Positions 5,436 to 13,306 are shown, counted from the first letter of the stretch. The stretch is DNA of 14,339 nt from an uncultured Burkholderiales bacterium (GCA_903887655.1 CAISQQ010000423.1:1-14339); one strand, 5' to 3'. Translations and numbers: made by a program. The notes: a model not told the origin generated them from the sequence alone.

Positions 5436-6995
5436 TCAATCAATGTCGATGGTTTCCAGACCCGTGGTCTCGCGCAGGAGATTGCGCGCTTGCAAGGCCT
5501 GGCGCTCAAAGGCGGGTTTGAGCTCGGCGGCCAAAGGAACTGGAGCGTTTTGCCGGGCCATCAGCTCAGGGTCTTGGTAGTGGCCGTTGACGCGGAACTC
5601 AAAGTGCAAATGCGGGCCTGTGGCCCAGCCGGTTTGGCCCACGGCACCAATTCTCTCGCCTTGCTCGACGGTTTGGCCTTTGCGCACGCCCAATTGCGAC
5701 AAATGCGCATAGACCGTGGTGCTGCCTTGTGGGTGCTTGATCATGATCACATTGCCGTAGCCGTTTTGAGGGCCGGCGAAGTCCACCACCCCATTGGCCA
5801 CGGTGCGCACCGGTGTGCCGATAGGCGCTGCATAGTCCACCCCCAAATGCGCTTTCCAGTCCTGCAAGATCGGGTGAAAGCGCATCTTAAAGCCACTCGT
5901 GATGCGAGAAAACGCCAAGGGGGCGGCCAAATAAAGACGCTTCAAGGTCATGCCCTCCATGGTGTAGTAGCCAGAGGTGGGGGCCGCGCCCGAATTGAAC
6001 CAAATCGCTTGGTAATGCTTGCCGCGGTTGACAAACTCGGCATTCAACACGCGGGCGGTTTTGAGCACTTCACCATCGGCGGTCAAGGTTTCATAGAGAA
6101 GCGTGAAATGGTCGCCTTTTCTGAGCGAGCGGTGAAAGTCAATGTCGCCAGAAAAAATCTCCACCAACTGGTTGGCCAAGCTGTCGGGGATGTGAGCCGC
6201 ATCGGTGGCTTGGTACAAGGAGCTTTGGATGGTGGCCGCGGCGATCTGGCTCGACACTTGTAGGGGTGCTGTGTCCAATTGGACACTGAAGACGCCAGCG
6301 TTTTGGCGAATGACCAAACGACTGAATTGGCGGTCCGACTCGTGCGCCCAACGCACCACCATCTCCAAGAGACCGTGCTCGGCATTGGTGGTCACGCTCA
6401 CCAAGCGCTGCGTTTTACCGAGCAAGTTGGTGCGCGCCAGGGCATTGTTGGCAATGAACTCACGCGCTTGCGGGTCGCGCACATCGAGTCGCGACAACAA
6501 GCTTTGCGCGCTGTCGTTTCGGCGTGACCAGTCGGTGCGGTAGAACTCGCGGCTGGAACTGCCGTGGCCAGCGCTGTAGAGGATGCTGGTGGACTTGGCG
6601 GCGTCCAAAGCGCGATGGCTGTCGCTGTTCAAGGCCGCTAACGTGTGACCCAAGCGCTCTGTTTCAGTGACGCTTGGGCTTGAAGGCTCAGCGGGGCTGC
6701 CCTCGAGCATGGTTTGGGGTGAGTTGGCCAAGGCGAGGGCGTCGTTGTCAAGGGGGGCTATCGCTTGGAGTTGCGCCCAGTTGAGCTCCAGGCGCATTGT
6801 TTTTTGCGTGAGACTGGAAGCATCAGGGCCCAAATTCACCAAGGCGAAGGACACGCCTGCACTCACCACCCAAAGCGCCAATGCAGTGCGCAAGAGGTGA
6901 TAGAGCGCCACGCGCTCGCCACGGCGCAAGCGGCTGATTTGCTCGCGTGTCCAATACAGACTCAATCGCGCCAATGAACAAAGGGAGGTCAACAT
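5436..6995 (-). CDS. M23 family murein endopeptidase, MepM-like, membrane-anchored
   Basis: 519 residues from the chosen ATG. A basic N-terminal stretch precedes one hydrophobic segment (ALALWVVSAGVSFALVNLG, about residues 38-56), an inner-membrane anchor or uncleaved signal. After a low-complexity linker comes an OapA/Csd3-like region (PDSLANQLVEIFSGDIDFHR) and the C-terminal LytM domain. Its zinc and catalytic residues are visible: HLGVD (H383, D387), YAHL (H431) and HLHF (H462, H464). Such enzymes cut peptide cross-bridges in murein. The frame stays open to 7148, but that N-terminal extension resembles nothing, whereas the family anchor begins near this ATG. A TTG two codons upstream with GGAG 12 bases before it is an alternative. 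The gene is followed 6 bp later by anmK. It is most like MepM/YebA, but the exact orthology is uncertain, so no symbol is given. Confidence 0.88.
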   Translation of the reverse strand: MLTSLCSLARLSLYWTREQISRLRRGERVALYHLLRTALALWVVSAGVSFALVNLGPDASSLTQKTMRLELNWAQLQAIAPLDNDALALANSPQTMLEGSPAEPSSPSVTETERLGHTLAALNSDSHRALDAAKSTSILYSAGHGSSSREFYRTDWSRRNDSAQSLLSRLDVRDPQAREFIANNALARTNLLGKTQRLVSVTTNAEHGLLEMVVRWAHESDRQFSRLVIRQNAGVFSVQLDTAPLQVSSQIAAATIQSSLYQATDAAHIPDSLANQLVEIFSGDIDFHRSLRKGDHFTLLYETLTADGEVLKTARVLNAEFVNRGKHYQAIWFNSGAAPTSGYYTMEGMTLKRLYLAAPLAFSRITSGFKMRFHPILQDWKAHLGVDYAAPIGTPVRTVANGVVDFAGPQNGYGNVIMIKHPQGSTTVYAHLSQLGVRKGQTVEQGERIGAVGQTGWATGPHLHFEFRVNGHYQDPELMARQNAPVPLAAELKPAFERQALQARNLLRETTGLETIDID

Positions 6996-7260
6996 GATCA
7001 AAAACCAAAGTGTCTCCTGGGCTCCACCAGACCGTGGGTCACCCAGATGCAAAGAATAAAAAACGTTGTCGACCCCAGACTCAAAAGTCATCGGGGACCT
7101 GTGTCTCAAAGGCCATTCCAGCCAGAAAGAACCACAGCCACGGGACAAACGCTTTAGAAAAACACGGGCGTCAAGCGCTGCTGGTGTGTGGAGTCAGTCG
7201 CAAAAGGATAAAATAAGGGCTTGACAATGCCAGTGTTCAATCCCACAAAGTATATCACCA

Positions 7261-7276
7261 TGTTACGGTGTTACGG
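7261..7276. repeat. 8-bp tandem direct repeat in tyrS upstream region
   Basis: TGTTACGG occurs twice in immediate succession (7261-7268 and 7269-7276), close to the candidate promoter elements of this divergent region. It could be a pair of half-sites for a regulator; nothing more can be said. Confidence 0.5.
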
Positions 7277-7340
7277 CGCTGGGCTTAGGTTGCCAGCCGT
7301 TTTCTGCTGAAAACCCACGGTGGACGCGCTTTCTGGGCCA

Positions 7341-7368
7341 CTCAGCCCCATGTTTTGTGGGGCTTGAG
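7341..7368 (+). promoter_or_regulatory. Strong hairpin 1 in the tyrS leader
   Basis: AGCCCCA (7344-7350) pairs with TGGGGCT (7358-7364) around a 7-base loop, extended by CTC (7341-7343) with GAG (7366-7368) across a one-base bulge. No T run follows, so it is not a classical terminator. It lies about 140 bases before the tyrS start. Confidence 0.5.
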
Positions 7369-7427
7369 GGTGTTGCGCTGTCCAAGGCCCCTGGGTTGAG
7401 GACGCATCAAGCTCGATGCCCCAAGCT

Positions 7428-7454
7428 TGACGCCCCAGCGGGTGGGGCTGGTCA
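7428..7454 (+). promoter_or_regulatory. Strong hairpin 2 in the tyrS leader
   Basis: GCCCC (7432-7436) pairs with GGGGC (7444-7448), and the outer TGAC (7428-7431) pairs with GTCA (7451-7454) past a 2-base bulge. Its 3' arm contains a second TGGGGCT (7443-7449), which could instead pair with AGCCCCA of hairpin 1 (7344-7350) or with AGCCCCA at 7489-7495, just before the tyrS start. T-rich sequence follows only from about 7471. Confidence 0.45.
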
Positions 7455-7502
7455 GTGTTTTGAACGCCTTTCTTTTTTGTGCTTTTTGAGCCCCAACGAT
7501 CC

Positions 7503-8744
7503 ATGAATGACAACACCCCCGAGAGCCTTGAGTCAGCCCCATTGAGTCCTGCCGTGCAAGCTGCCCTGGAGGTGAGTTTGAAGGGGTGCGATGAGTTGCT
7601 GCCGCTTGATCAATGGACTCGCAAGCTCGTGCGCGCTGAAGCCTCCGGTGTGCCGCTTCGCATCAAGCTCGGGCTCGATCCGACCTCGGCTGACATCCAC
7701 TTGGGCCACACCGTGGTGCTCAACAAAATGCGCCAACTCCAAGACTTGGGGCACCAGGTGATTTTTTTGATCGGCGACTTCACCTCCATGATTGGAGACC
7801 CCTCGGGTCGCAACACCACCCGACCGCCCTTGACCAAAGCGCAAATCGAAGACAACGCCAAAACCTATTATGCGCAGGCCTCGCGCGTGCTCGATCCGCA
7901 AAAAACCGACATTCGCTACAACAGCGAGTGGAGTGACCCCTTGGGCGCTCGCGGCATGATTGAGCTCGCTGCCCGCTACACCGTGGCGCGCATGATGGAG
8001 CGTGACGATTTCAACAAGCGCTTCAAAGCGGGTCAGTCCATCAGCGTGCATGAGTTTTTGTACCCCTTGATGCAAGGCTACGACAGCGTGGCTTTGAAGA
8101 GCGATTTGGAGCTGGGCGGCACCGATCAAAAGTTCAACCTCTTGATGGGGCGGCATTTGCAGCAAGAGTACGGGCAAGAGCCGCAGTGCATCTTGACCAT
8201 GCCCTTGTTGGTGGGCCTGGACGGGGTGGACAAAATGTCCAAGAGCAAGAACAACTTCATTGCCATCACCGAGGATGCGAGCAGCATGTTCTCCAAAGTG
8301 CTGTCGATCAGTGACGAGTTGATGTGGTCTTGGTACCCGCTGCTCAGCTTTAAAACCATGGCCCAAATTGAGGCTTTGCGCAGCGATGTGGCTCAGGGGA
8401 TGAACCCCAAGATCGCCAAGGACGCACTGGCTTTGGAGATCACCGCGCGCTTTCATGGTGAGAGCGCTGCGGCCAAAGCCCAAGAGGATTTTGCGCTCAG
8501 GAGCAAAGGCGGCGTGCCCGAGAATTTGCCCGAAGTGGTCTTGAGCGGCGCGCCACTGGGGGTGGGCGCCATGATCAAGGCGGCGGGCTTGGCCGCTTCG
8601 GTGGGGGAGGCCAATCGCTTGATTGCGGGGCAGGGCGTGAAGATCAATGGCGAGTTGGTCTCGGACCATGCGGTCAAGCTCACAGCCGGTGTGTTGGTGG
8701 TGCAAGTGGGCAAGCGCCGATTTGCCCGCGTGACACTCACGTGA
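7503..8744 (+). CDS. tyrS: Tyrosyl-tRNA synthetase
   Basis: 413 residues, a bacterial class Ic tyrosyl-tRNA synthetase of the roughly 400-residue subtype. The Rossmann catalytic domain carries the HIGH-type motif HLGH (66-69) within KLGLDPTSADIHLGHTVVL, then FLIGDFTSMIGDPSGRNTTRPPL, the tyrosine-site motif QGYDS (191-195), GGTDQKFN and the KMSKS loop (244-248). The C-terminal part (about 345-410) is an S4 RNA-binding domain, including RLIAGQGVKINGELV. The enzyme charges tRNA-Tyr in the cytosol. ATG 7503 is preferred; an in-frame GTG at 7479 would add eight non-family residues, and neither has a good Shine-Dalgarno. The gene is divergent from the M23 peptidase after a long hairpin-rich leader and is followed on the same strand by a CDF transporter. 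Confidence 0.96.
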   Translation: MNDNTPESLESAPLSPAVQAALEVSLKGCDELLPLDQWTRKLVRAEASGVPLRIKLGLDPTSADIHLGHTVVLNKMRQLQDLGHQVIFLIGDFTSMIGDPSGRNTTRPPLTKAQIEDNAKTYYAQASRVLDPQKTDIRYNSEWSDPLGARGMIELAARYTVARMMERDDFNKRFKAGQSISVHEFLYPLMQGYDSVALKSDLELGGTDQKFNLLMGRHLQQEYGQEPQCILTMPLLVGLDGVDKMSKSKNNFIAITEDASSMFSKVLSISDELMWSWYPLLSFKTMAQIEALRSDVAQGMNPKIAKDALALEITARFHGESAAAKAQEDFALRSKGGVPENLPEVVLSGAPLGVGAMIKAAGLAASVGEANRLIAGQGVKINGELVSDHAVKLTAGVLVVQVGKRRFARVTLT

Positions 8745-8791
8745 AATCTCCGCCTCTGCCATAGACATCTGTCACCAAAGCATGCGACACT

Positions 8792-8814
8792 GGCGGCCTG
8801 TTTGAGAGGCAGCC
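8792..8814 (+). terminator. Hairpin after tyrS, possible weak terminator
   Basis: GGC-G-GCCT (8792-8799) pairs with AGGC-A-GCC (8807-8814) with one internal G/A mismatch and a 7-base loop, 48 bases after the tyrS stop. No T run follows, so if it terminates transcription it does so inefficiently or with Rho. Confidence 0.35.
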
Positions 8815-8875
8815 GAGCTCGCTCGTGGGAGCCAGGCCCACTCATCACCACGATCATCTAAGGGATGCCTTGACA

Positions 8876-9877
8876 ATGTATTGGAATCGGTTTCGCGCAC
8901 GGTGGTTCACCCCCAAGGGGCTTTTGCGAGCCTCGGTGGTGGTGGCCATCATCACCATTGCCATGAAAACGTGGGCCTGGTGGATCACCGATTCGGTCGG
9001 TCTGCTGTCGGACGCGATGGAGTCCTTGGTCAACTTGGCCAGTGCGGTCTTTGGGCTCATGATGGTGACCCTGGCGAGCCTGCCCGCCGATGAAGAGCAT
9101 CCCTATGGCCACCACAAAGCGGAGTATTTTTCCTCGGGCTTTGAGGGCATCTTGATTGGGGTGGCAGCACTGGGCATCATCTGGGCGGCGGTGGAGCGCT
9201 TGCTTCACCCCCAAGCGGTGGGGCTCTTGGGCTGGGGCTTGACGCTGTCGGTGTTGAGCTCGGCGCTCAACGGTCTGTTGTCTTGGATCATGAAAACGGT
9301 GGCGCTTGAACACCGCTCGATTGCCTTGATGGCCGACGCCAAGCATTTGATGGCCGATGTGTGGACATCGGCTGGGGTGGTGTTGGGCTTGATCTTGGTG
9401 GCTTTGACGGGCTGGGGATGGCTCGATTCGGTGGTGGCGTTGGTGGTGGCCTTGGTGATTTTGAAAGAGGGCATGAGTTTGCTTTGGGTCTCCTCGCAAG
9501 GCTTGATGGACGAGGCCTTGGAGCCCCAGGTGCAAGCGGATATCCAGGCGGTGCTCGACAATTTTGCCCACCACTCCGAGAAAAACGAGGTGATCCGTTT
9601 TGACCATGTGGCCACCCGCCGTGCCGGGCAACGCCGCTATGTCAATTTGCACATGCACATGCCCGCGAGTTGGAGCCTGGGGCGCGCAGCGACCTTGAGG
9701 GGCAATGTCGAGCGCGAGCTCATGAATGCAGTGCCAGGACTCAGGGCCACCATTGAGCTCTTGCCCTCGCACTTGGAGTCGCACTTCGATGAGATGCAGC
9801 CAACGCCGCCATCCCCCACGCCCCCCGTTGCGCCCGTGCCGCCCGTGCCCCCAAGTGCAGGCGACTTCAAAGCCTAA
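8876..9877 (+). CDS. Cation diffusion facilitator (CDF) family transporter
   Basis: 333 residues with about six membrane segments and a cytoplasmic C-terminal ferredoxin-like domain (about 210-298), as in FieF/YiiP. The TM5 metal-site motif H157-LMA-D161 is intact within ADAKHLMADVWTSAG. In TM2, where YiiP has D-x3-D, this protein has E49-SLV-N53 (LLSDAMESLVN), so one half of the canonical tetrahedral site is altered. The cytoplasmic loop HPYGHHKAEYFSSGFEG after TM2 is classic for the family. The last 30 residues are a Pro-rich, disordered-looking tail. The family exports divalent metals such as Zn, Fe, Mn or Co using the proton gradient; the substrate cannot be named here. Start ATG 8876 has AAGGGA about 10 bases upstream. 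It converges on ybeY across 189 bp. Confidence 0.88.
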   Translation: MYWNRFRARWFTPKGLLRASVVVAIITIAMKTWAWWITDSVGLLSDAMESLVNLASAVFGLMMVTLASLPADEEHPYGHHKAEYFSSGFEGILIGVAALGIIWAAVERLLHPQAVGLLGWGLTLSVLSSALNGLLSWIMKTVALEHRSIALMADAKHLMADVWTSAGVVLGLILVALTGWGWLDSVVALVVALVILKEGMSLLWVSSQGLMDEALEPQVQADIQAVLDNFAHHSEKNEVIRFDHVATRRAGQRRYVNLHMHMPASWSLGRAATLRGNVERELMNAVPGLRATIELLPSHLESHFDEMQPTPPSPTPPVAPVPPVPPSAGDFKA

Positions 9878-10066
9878 AGCGCCCCCAGACTGGGCCTGCG
9901 CAGTCGAGCGCCATTGTGCTCCACTCACCTCAAGCAATCCATCCATCTCCTTCAAGGTGATTTGCCAACGAGCCGCAGGGTCAAAGCGAGGGCCGCTCAA
10001 GGGCGTGCTGGGTGGGAATGTGCGCCAAGAGGCGCGCGTTTGGGGCTTGCTGCCGGCTTGGCCTGG
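9878..10066. other. Convergent spacer between CDF gene and ybeY
   Basis: No gene is supported. It holds small hairpins (GACTG 9888-9892 with CAGTC 9901-9905; GCGCC 10022-10026 with GGCGC 10031-10035) without T runs. On the minus strand the ybeY frame stays open past its TAG right through this spacer and into the antisense of the CDF gene. Confidence 0.5.
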
Positions 10067-10603
10067 CTAGGCGCGGGCGTAGGGGTCGGCCACGCCCAGG
10101 CCCTTCAAAATCAGCGTCTCCAAGGCCTCCATCTCCTGGGCCTCACGGCGAGCGCCCTCGTGGTCAAACCCCAAGGCGTGCAGGCAAGCGTGCACGAGCA
10201 AGTGGGTGCAGTGGTTTTTCAAGCTCACGCCCAATTCACGCGCCTCTCGCTTGAGCACGGGCGCGCACAGCACCACATCGGCCCCAATCTGAGGCGACAA
10301 GCCATAGGCAAAGGTGAGCACATTGGTGGCATGGGCCTGTTGGCGGTAGTCTTGGTTGAGGGCCAGCCCCTCCACCTCGCCCACCACCCGCACGCCCAAG
10401 ATCGCGGGCGATGCCAGGCTGGGCGCGGGCGTGTGTTGTTGACTCGGGTGCGCCAGTGCCCCGCGCAAGGCGTGGCGCAGCGTTTGTCGCACGTGGTGGC
10501 GAGTGAGGGCTTGGTGCAGCTTGGGGTCCGAGCTCGCTCGGTGCTCGGGGCTGAACTGCAAGGACAGTTGCAGGGGGGGCAAGGGTGTGGTCATGGTGCT
10601 CAT
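10067..10603 (-). CDS. ybeY: Endoribonuclease YbeY, 16S rRNA maturation / ribosome quality control
   Basis: 178 residues (E. coli 155). The zinc-binding motif H-x3-H-x5-H is seen as H138-ACL-H142-ALGFD-H148, preceded by the family segment ATNVLTF (92-98) and an IGADVVLC strand. YbeY is a metal-dependent single-strand endoribonuclease needed for 16S rRNA 3'-end processing and for degrading defective 70S ribosomes. The extra length is in the N-terminal third, which has a His/Pro/Ser-rich insert (about 44-66). The ATG overlaps the phoH stop codon (ATGA), so translation is coupled to phoH; a second ATG three codons in (10594) is possible. In E. coli the order ybeZ-ybeY-ybeX-lnt is kept, but here no corC/ybeX or lnt follows. 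Confidence 0.92.
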   Translation of the reverse strand: MSTMTTPLPPLQLSLQFSPEHRASSDPKLHQALTRHHVRQTLRHALRGALAHPSQQHTPAPSLASPAILGVRVVGEVEGLALNQDYRQQAHATNVLTFAYGLSPQIGADVVLCAPVLKREARELGVSLKNHCTHLLVHACLHALGFDHEGARREAQEMEALETLILKGLGVADPYARA

Positions 10604-11580
10604 GCTCGTTGGCGGCGAGGCCTGCCCTTGGCACTCGGCGAAGGGGATGCCAGGGTGTGGGCCTCATAGGCGTCGACAATGCGCGCGACCAAGGGGTGGC
10701 GCACCACATCGGCACTGGTGAAGGTGGTGAAGGCGATGCCCTCCACGCCTTGGAGCACCGAGAGGGCTTGCACCAAGCCGCTCGTTTGGTCTTTGGGCAA
10801 ATCAATTTGACTCACGTCTCCTGTGATCACCGCTTTGGAGCCCACGCCCAGTCGGGTGAGCAGCATTTTCATTTGCTCGGGGGTGGTGTTTTGTGCTTCG
10901 TCCAAAATCACAAAGGAGTGGTTCAAGGTTCGCCCACGCATGAAGGCCAGCGGTGCCACTTCCAGCGCTTGGCGCTCAAACGCTTTTTGCACACGCTCAA
11001 AGCCCATCAAGTCATAGAGCGCGTCGTAGAGCGGGCGCAAATAGGGGTCCACTTTTTGACCAAGGTCCCCGGGCAAAAAGCCCAGCTTCTCCCCGGCCTC
11101 GACGGCGGGTCGGGTGAGCACGATGCGCTGCACGCCTTGGCGCTCCAAGGCGTCAACGGCCATCGCGACGGCCAAATAGGTCTTGCCCGTGCCTGCAGGC
11201 CCGAGGCCAAAAGAGACGTCATGGGACTGGATGCGGTCCATGTAGTGGCCTTGGTTGCGGCTGCGCGGGCGCAAGTCGCCGCGTTTGGTCAGCAGCGCTT
11301 GGGGGCCCTCGATCAAGGCGTCGGGGCGCAGACTTTGCTGGAGCATGCCTACAATGAGAGAAGGCTCCAGGGGCTTGCTGGCTTGCTCGTAGAGGGCTTG
11401 TAAGATGAGGATGGTTTGCTGGGCACGCTCCTTGGGACCGCTCACTTTGAAGTGCCCATTTTGATGGGTGATCTGCACCCCCAAATGCGACTCCAAGGTT
11501 TTCAAATGGGCTTGTAGCGGGCCGCACAGGCGCGACAAGCGAGAATTGTTAAGCGGGGTGAAGGCGTGGGTCAGAATCAA
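10600..11580 (-). CDS. phoH: PhoH-like ATPase (YbeZ)
   Basis: 326 residues from the chosen start. The P-loop Walker A GPAGTGKT (127-134) and Walker B VILDEAQN (224-231) are intact, with RIVLTRPAVEAGEKLGFLPGD between them and the ITGDVSQIDLP motif after. PhoH/YbeZ proteins are cytosolic NTPases with a helicase-like fold that work with YbeY in rRNA processing, and the 4-bp overlap with ybeY here supports that. The open frame reaches a GTG at 11610, but TTG at 11580 has AAGGA 8 bases upstream and gives the familiar N-terminus MILTHAFTP, while the GTG has no Shine-Dalgarno; GTG remains an alternative adding 10 residues. The gene is head to head with ruvA. The C-terminus is short and Arg-rich. Confidence 0.93.
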   Translation of the reverse strand: MILTHAFTPLNNSRLSRLCGPLQAHLKTLESHLGVQITHQNGHFKVSGPKERAQQTILILQALYEQASKPLEPSLIVGMLQQSLRPDALIEGPQALLTKRGDLRPRSRNQGHYMDRIQSHDVSFGLGPAGTGKTYLAVAMAVDALERQGVQRIVLTRPAVEAGEKLGFLPGDLGQKVDPYLRPLYDALYDLMGFERVQKAFERQALEVAPLAFMRGRTLNHSFVILDEAQNTTPEQMKMLLTRLGVGSKAVITGDVSQIDLPKDQTSGLVQALSVLQGVEGIAFTTFTSADVVRHPLVARIVDAYEAHTLASPSPSAKGRPRRQRA

Positions 11581-11610
11581 GTCGATAATCCTTGGTGAAG
11601 AGGTGAACAC

Positions 11611-12189
11611 ATGATTGGTCGATTAACGGGGCTCTTGGGAGAGAAAATTCCGCCGCAAATTTTGCTCGACTGTGGCGGCGTGGGCTATGAGGTCTGGGTG
11701 CCCATGAGCACGTTTTATCTCCTGCCCAGTGTAGGGGAAAAGACAACGCTCTTGACCCACATGGTGGTGCGCGAGGATGCCCAAATTTTATTTGGTTTTT
11801 TGAGCCCGCAAGAACGCGATGCTTTTCGCCAGTTGATCAAGATCTCTGGGGTGGGCCCGCGCACGGCCTTGGGTGTGCTCAGCGGCATGAGTGTCCATGA
11901 CCTCGGACAAGCGGTGGCCCAGCAAGAGGCGGGTTTGCTGGTCAAAATACCGGGCATAGGTAAAAAGACAGCCGAGAGACTGCTCCTCGAGTTGAAGGGT
12001 AAAACGCTCGAAGGCCTCGGCGCTTTGGGGGGGGCCGCGCAGTCGCAATCGGGCGAGAATGATGTGGAGCAAGCGCTCATGGCGCTGGGCTACAACGAGC
12101 GCGAGGCGCGCCAAGCGCTGCGCAACTTGCCCGCAGGTCTTGGGGTGAGCGAAGGCATCAAGTGGGCCTTGAAGGCCTTGTCGGCGTGA
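11611..12189 (+). CDS. ruvA: Holliday junction branch migration complex subunit RuvA
   Basis: 192 residues (E. coli 203). Domain I (OB fold) starts MIGRLTGLL and covers about residues 1-64. Domain II carries two helix-hairpin-helix motifs, ISGVGPRTAL (78-87) and IPGIGKKTAE (113-122), that grip junction DNA. After an acid/Ser-rich linker, domain III (about 148-190, VEQALMALGYNEREARQAL) contacts RuvB. RuvA tetramers hold the four-way junction flat while RuvB hexamers pump DNA. The ATG has GAGGTG 6 bases upstream. A possible -10 box GATAAT (11584-11589) lies at the phoH start, but no good -35 was found. ruvB follows after 48 bp on the same strand; ruvC is not in the window. Confidence 0.96.
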   Translation: MIGRLTGLLGEKIPPQILLDCGGVGYEVWVPMSTFYLLPSVGEKTTLLTHMVVREDAQILFGFLSPQERDAFRQLIKISGVGPRTALGVLSGMSVHDLGQAVAQQEAGLLVKIPGIGKKTAERLLLELKGKTLEGLGALGGAAQSQSGENDVEQALMALGYNEREARQALRNLPAGLGVSEGIKWALKALSA

Positions 12190-12237
12190 CTCGCCAACGA
12201 AACGAGTGGTGTTCAATCAACCAAAAGAGCGTGATTC

Positions 12238-13299
12238 ATGAGCGTACAGATCGATGACTTGAGTGCCTTGCCCAGTCCGGCGTCTGGCCCCGTGCGGGTG
12301 ATGGATGCCGAGTCGACCTCGGTGCCCGAGGAGGCCTTGGAGCGCGCCTTGCGCCCCAAGCAACTGGCCGACTATGTGGGGCAAACCAAGGTGCGCGAAC
12401 AGTTGGAGATTTTTATCCAAGCCGCTCGGGCGCGTCATGAGGCCATGGACCATGTGTTGCTGTTTGGTCCCCCCGGATTGGGTAAAACGACGCTCAGTCA
12501 AATCATCGCCCATGAGCTCGGTGTCAACTTGCGCCAGACCAGTGGGCCAGTGCTGGAAAAACCCAAAGATCTCGCCGCTTTGCTCACCAGTTTGGAGAGC
12601 CGTGACGTGCTCTTCATTGATGAAATTCACCGACTCTCACCGGTGGTGGAGGAGATTCTTTACCCCGCCTTGGAGGACTTCAAGATCGACATCATGATCG
12701 GTGAGGGTCCCGCGGCTAGAAGCATCAAGCTCGATTTGCAGCCCTTCACCTTGGTGGGGGCCACCACGCGCGCGGGCATGCTCACCAACCCGCTCAGAGA
12801 CCGTTTTGGGATTGTCTCGCGCTTGGAGTTTTACACCGCCCAGGAGCTCCAGCGCATTGTCATGCGCTCGTCCTCCCTCATGGGGGTGGGGATGCAAGAC
12901 GATGCCGGACTCGAGATGGCGCGCCGCTCGCGAGGCACCCCTCGAATTGCCAACCGATTGCTGCGCCGTGTGCGCGACTACGCTCAAATCAAGGGAGACG
13001 GCGTGATCACGCTGGAGATGGCCAACTTGGCGCTCAAGATGCTGGATGTGGACCAATTGGGCTTGGATTTGATGGATCGCAAATTCTTGGAAACGATGAT
13101 TCATCGCTTTGATGGCGGGCCTGTGGGCCTGGACAACATGGCGGCGAGCATTGGCGAGGAGAGAGACACGATCGAGGATGTCATTGAGCCCTACTTGCTG
13201 CAGCAAGGCTATTTGCAGCGCACCCCACGCGGTCGAGTGGCCACGCCTGCGGCCTATTTGCATTTGGGCTTGACGCCGCCCTTGCAGTCCTCGAGCTGA
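12238..13299 (+). CDS. ruvB: Holliday junction branch migration DNA helicase RuvB
   Basis: 353 residues (E. coli 336). This AAA+ motor shows ALRPKQLADYVGQ (37-49), Walker A GPPGLGKT (77-84), Walker B LFIDEIH (125-131), sensor 1 GATTRAG (174-180), the GTPRIANRLLRRVRDYA sensor-2 segment and the C-terminal winged-helix domain ending RTPRGRVATPAAYLHLGL. It drives ATP-dependent branch migration with RuvA during recombinational repair. The first 35 residues are a longer, acidic extension than in E. coli. AAAGAG lies about 10 bases before the ATG at 12238. It is probably co-transcribed with ruvA, and converges on the histidine phosphatase gene with 31 bp between stops. Confidence 0.97.
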   Translation: MSVQIDDLSALPSPASGPVRVMDAESTSVPEEALERALRPKQLADYVGQTKVREQLEIFIQAARARHEAMDHVLLFGPPGLGKTTLSQIIAHELGVNLRQTSGPVLEKPKDLAALLTSLESRDVLFIDEIHRLSPVVEEILYPALEDFKIDIMIGEGPAARSIKLDLQPFTLVGATTRAGMLTNPLRDRFGIVSRLEFYTAQELQRIVMRSSSLMGVGMQDDAGLEMARRSRGTPRIANRLLRRVRDYAQIKGDGVITLEMANLALKMLDVDQLGLDLMDRKFLETMIHRFDGGPVGLDNMAASIGEERDTIEDVIEPYLLQQGYLQRTPRGRVATPAAYLHLGLTPPLQSSS

Positions 13300-13306
13300 G
13301 TCGAGC

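Larger units (their letters stand above)
6996..7502. other. Divergent spacer between M23 peptidase and tyrS
   Basis: About 500 bases without a convincing gene. It contains a canonical TTGACA (7221-7226) with no -10 box at the right distance, TATATC at 7251-7256, an 8-bp direct duplication at 7261-7276 and two strong hairpins (7341-7368, 7428-7454). The long gap suggests a substantial tyrS leader and possibly control of both genes. Promoters could not be placed with confidence. Confidence 0.5.

Noticed and set aside
6996..7148. N-terminal extension of the M23 peptidase to 7148
   Set aside because: The extra 51 residues show no signal, anchor or family similarity, and the normal membrane anchor follows the ATG at 6995.
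7221..7256. tyrS promoter formed by TTGACA and TATATC
   Set aside because: The two boxes are 24 bp apart, outside the workable spacing, and no better -10 lies 16-18 bp from TTGACA.
7533..8768. 411-codon minus-strand frame opposite tyrS
   Set aside because: Complete antisense of a well-conserved tyrosyl-tRNA synthetase; the translation is His-rich and unlike any family.
8870..8875. TTGACA just before the CDF start as a -35 box
   Set aside because: It directly abuts the start codon, so a promoter using it would start transcription inside the gene.
8858..10000. 380-codon open frame on the minus strand across the CDF gene
   Set aside because: It is almost entirely antisense to a clear CDF transporter, with a Gln/His/Arg-rich translation typical of a GC-rich shadow frame and no domain.
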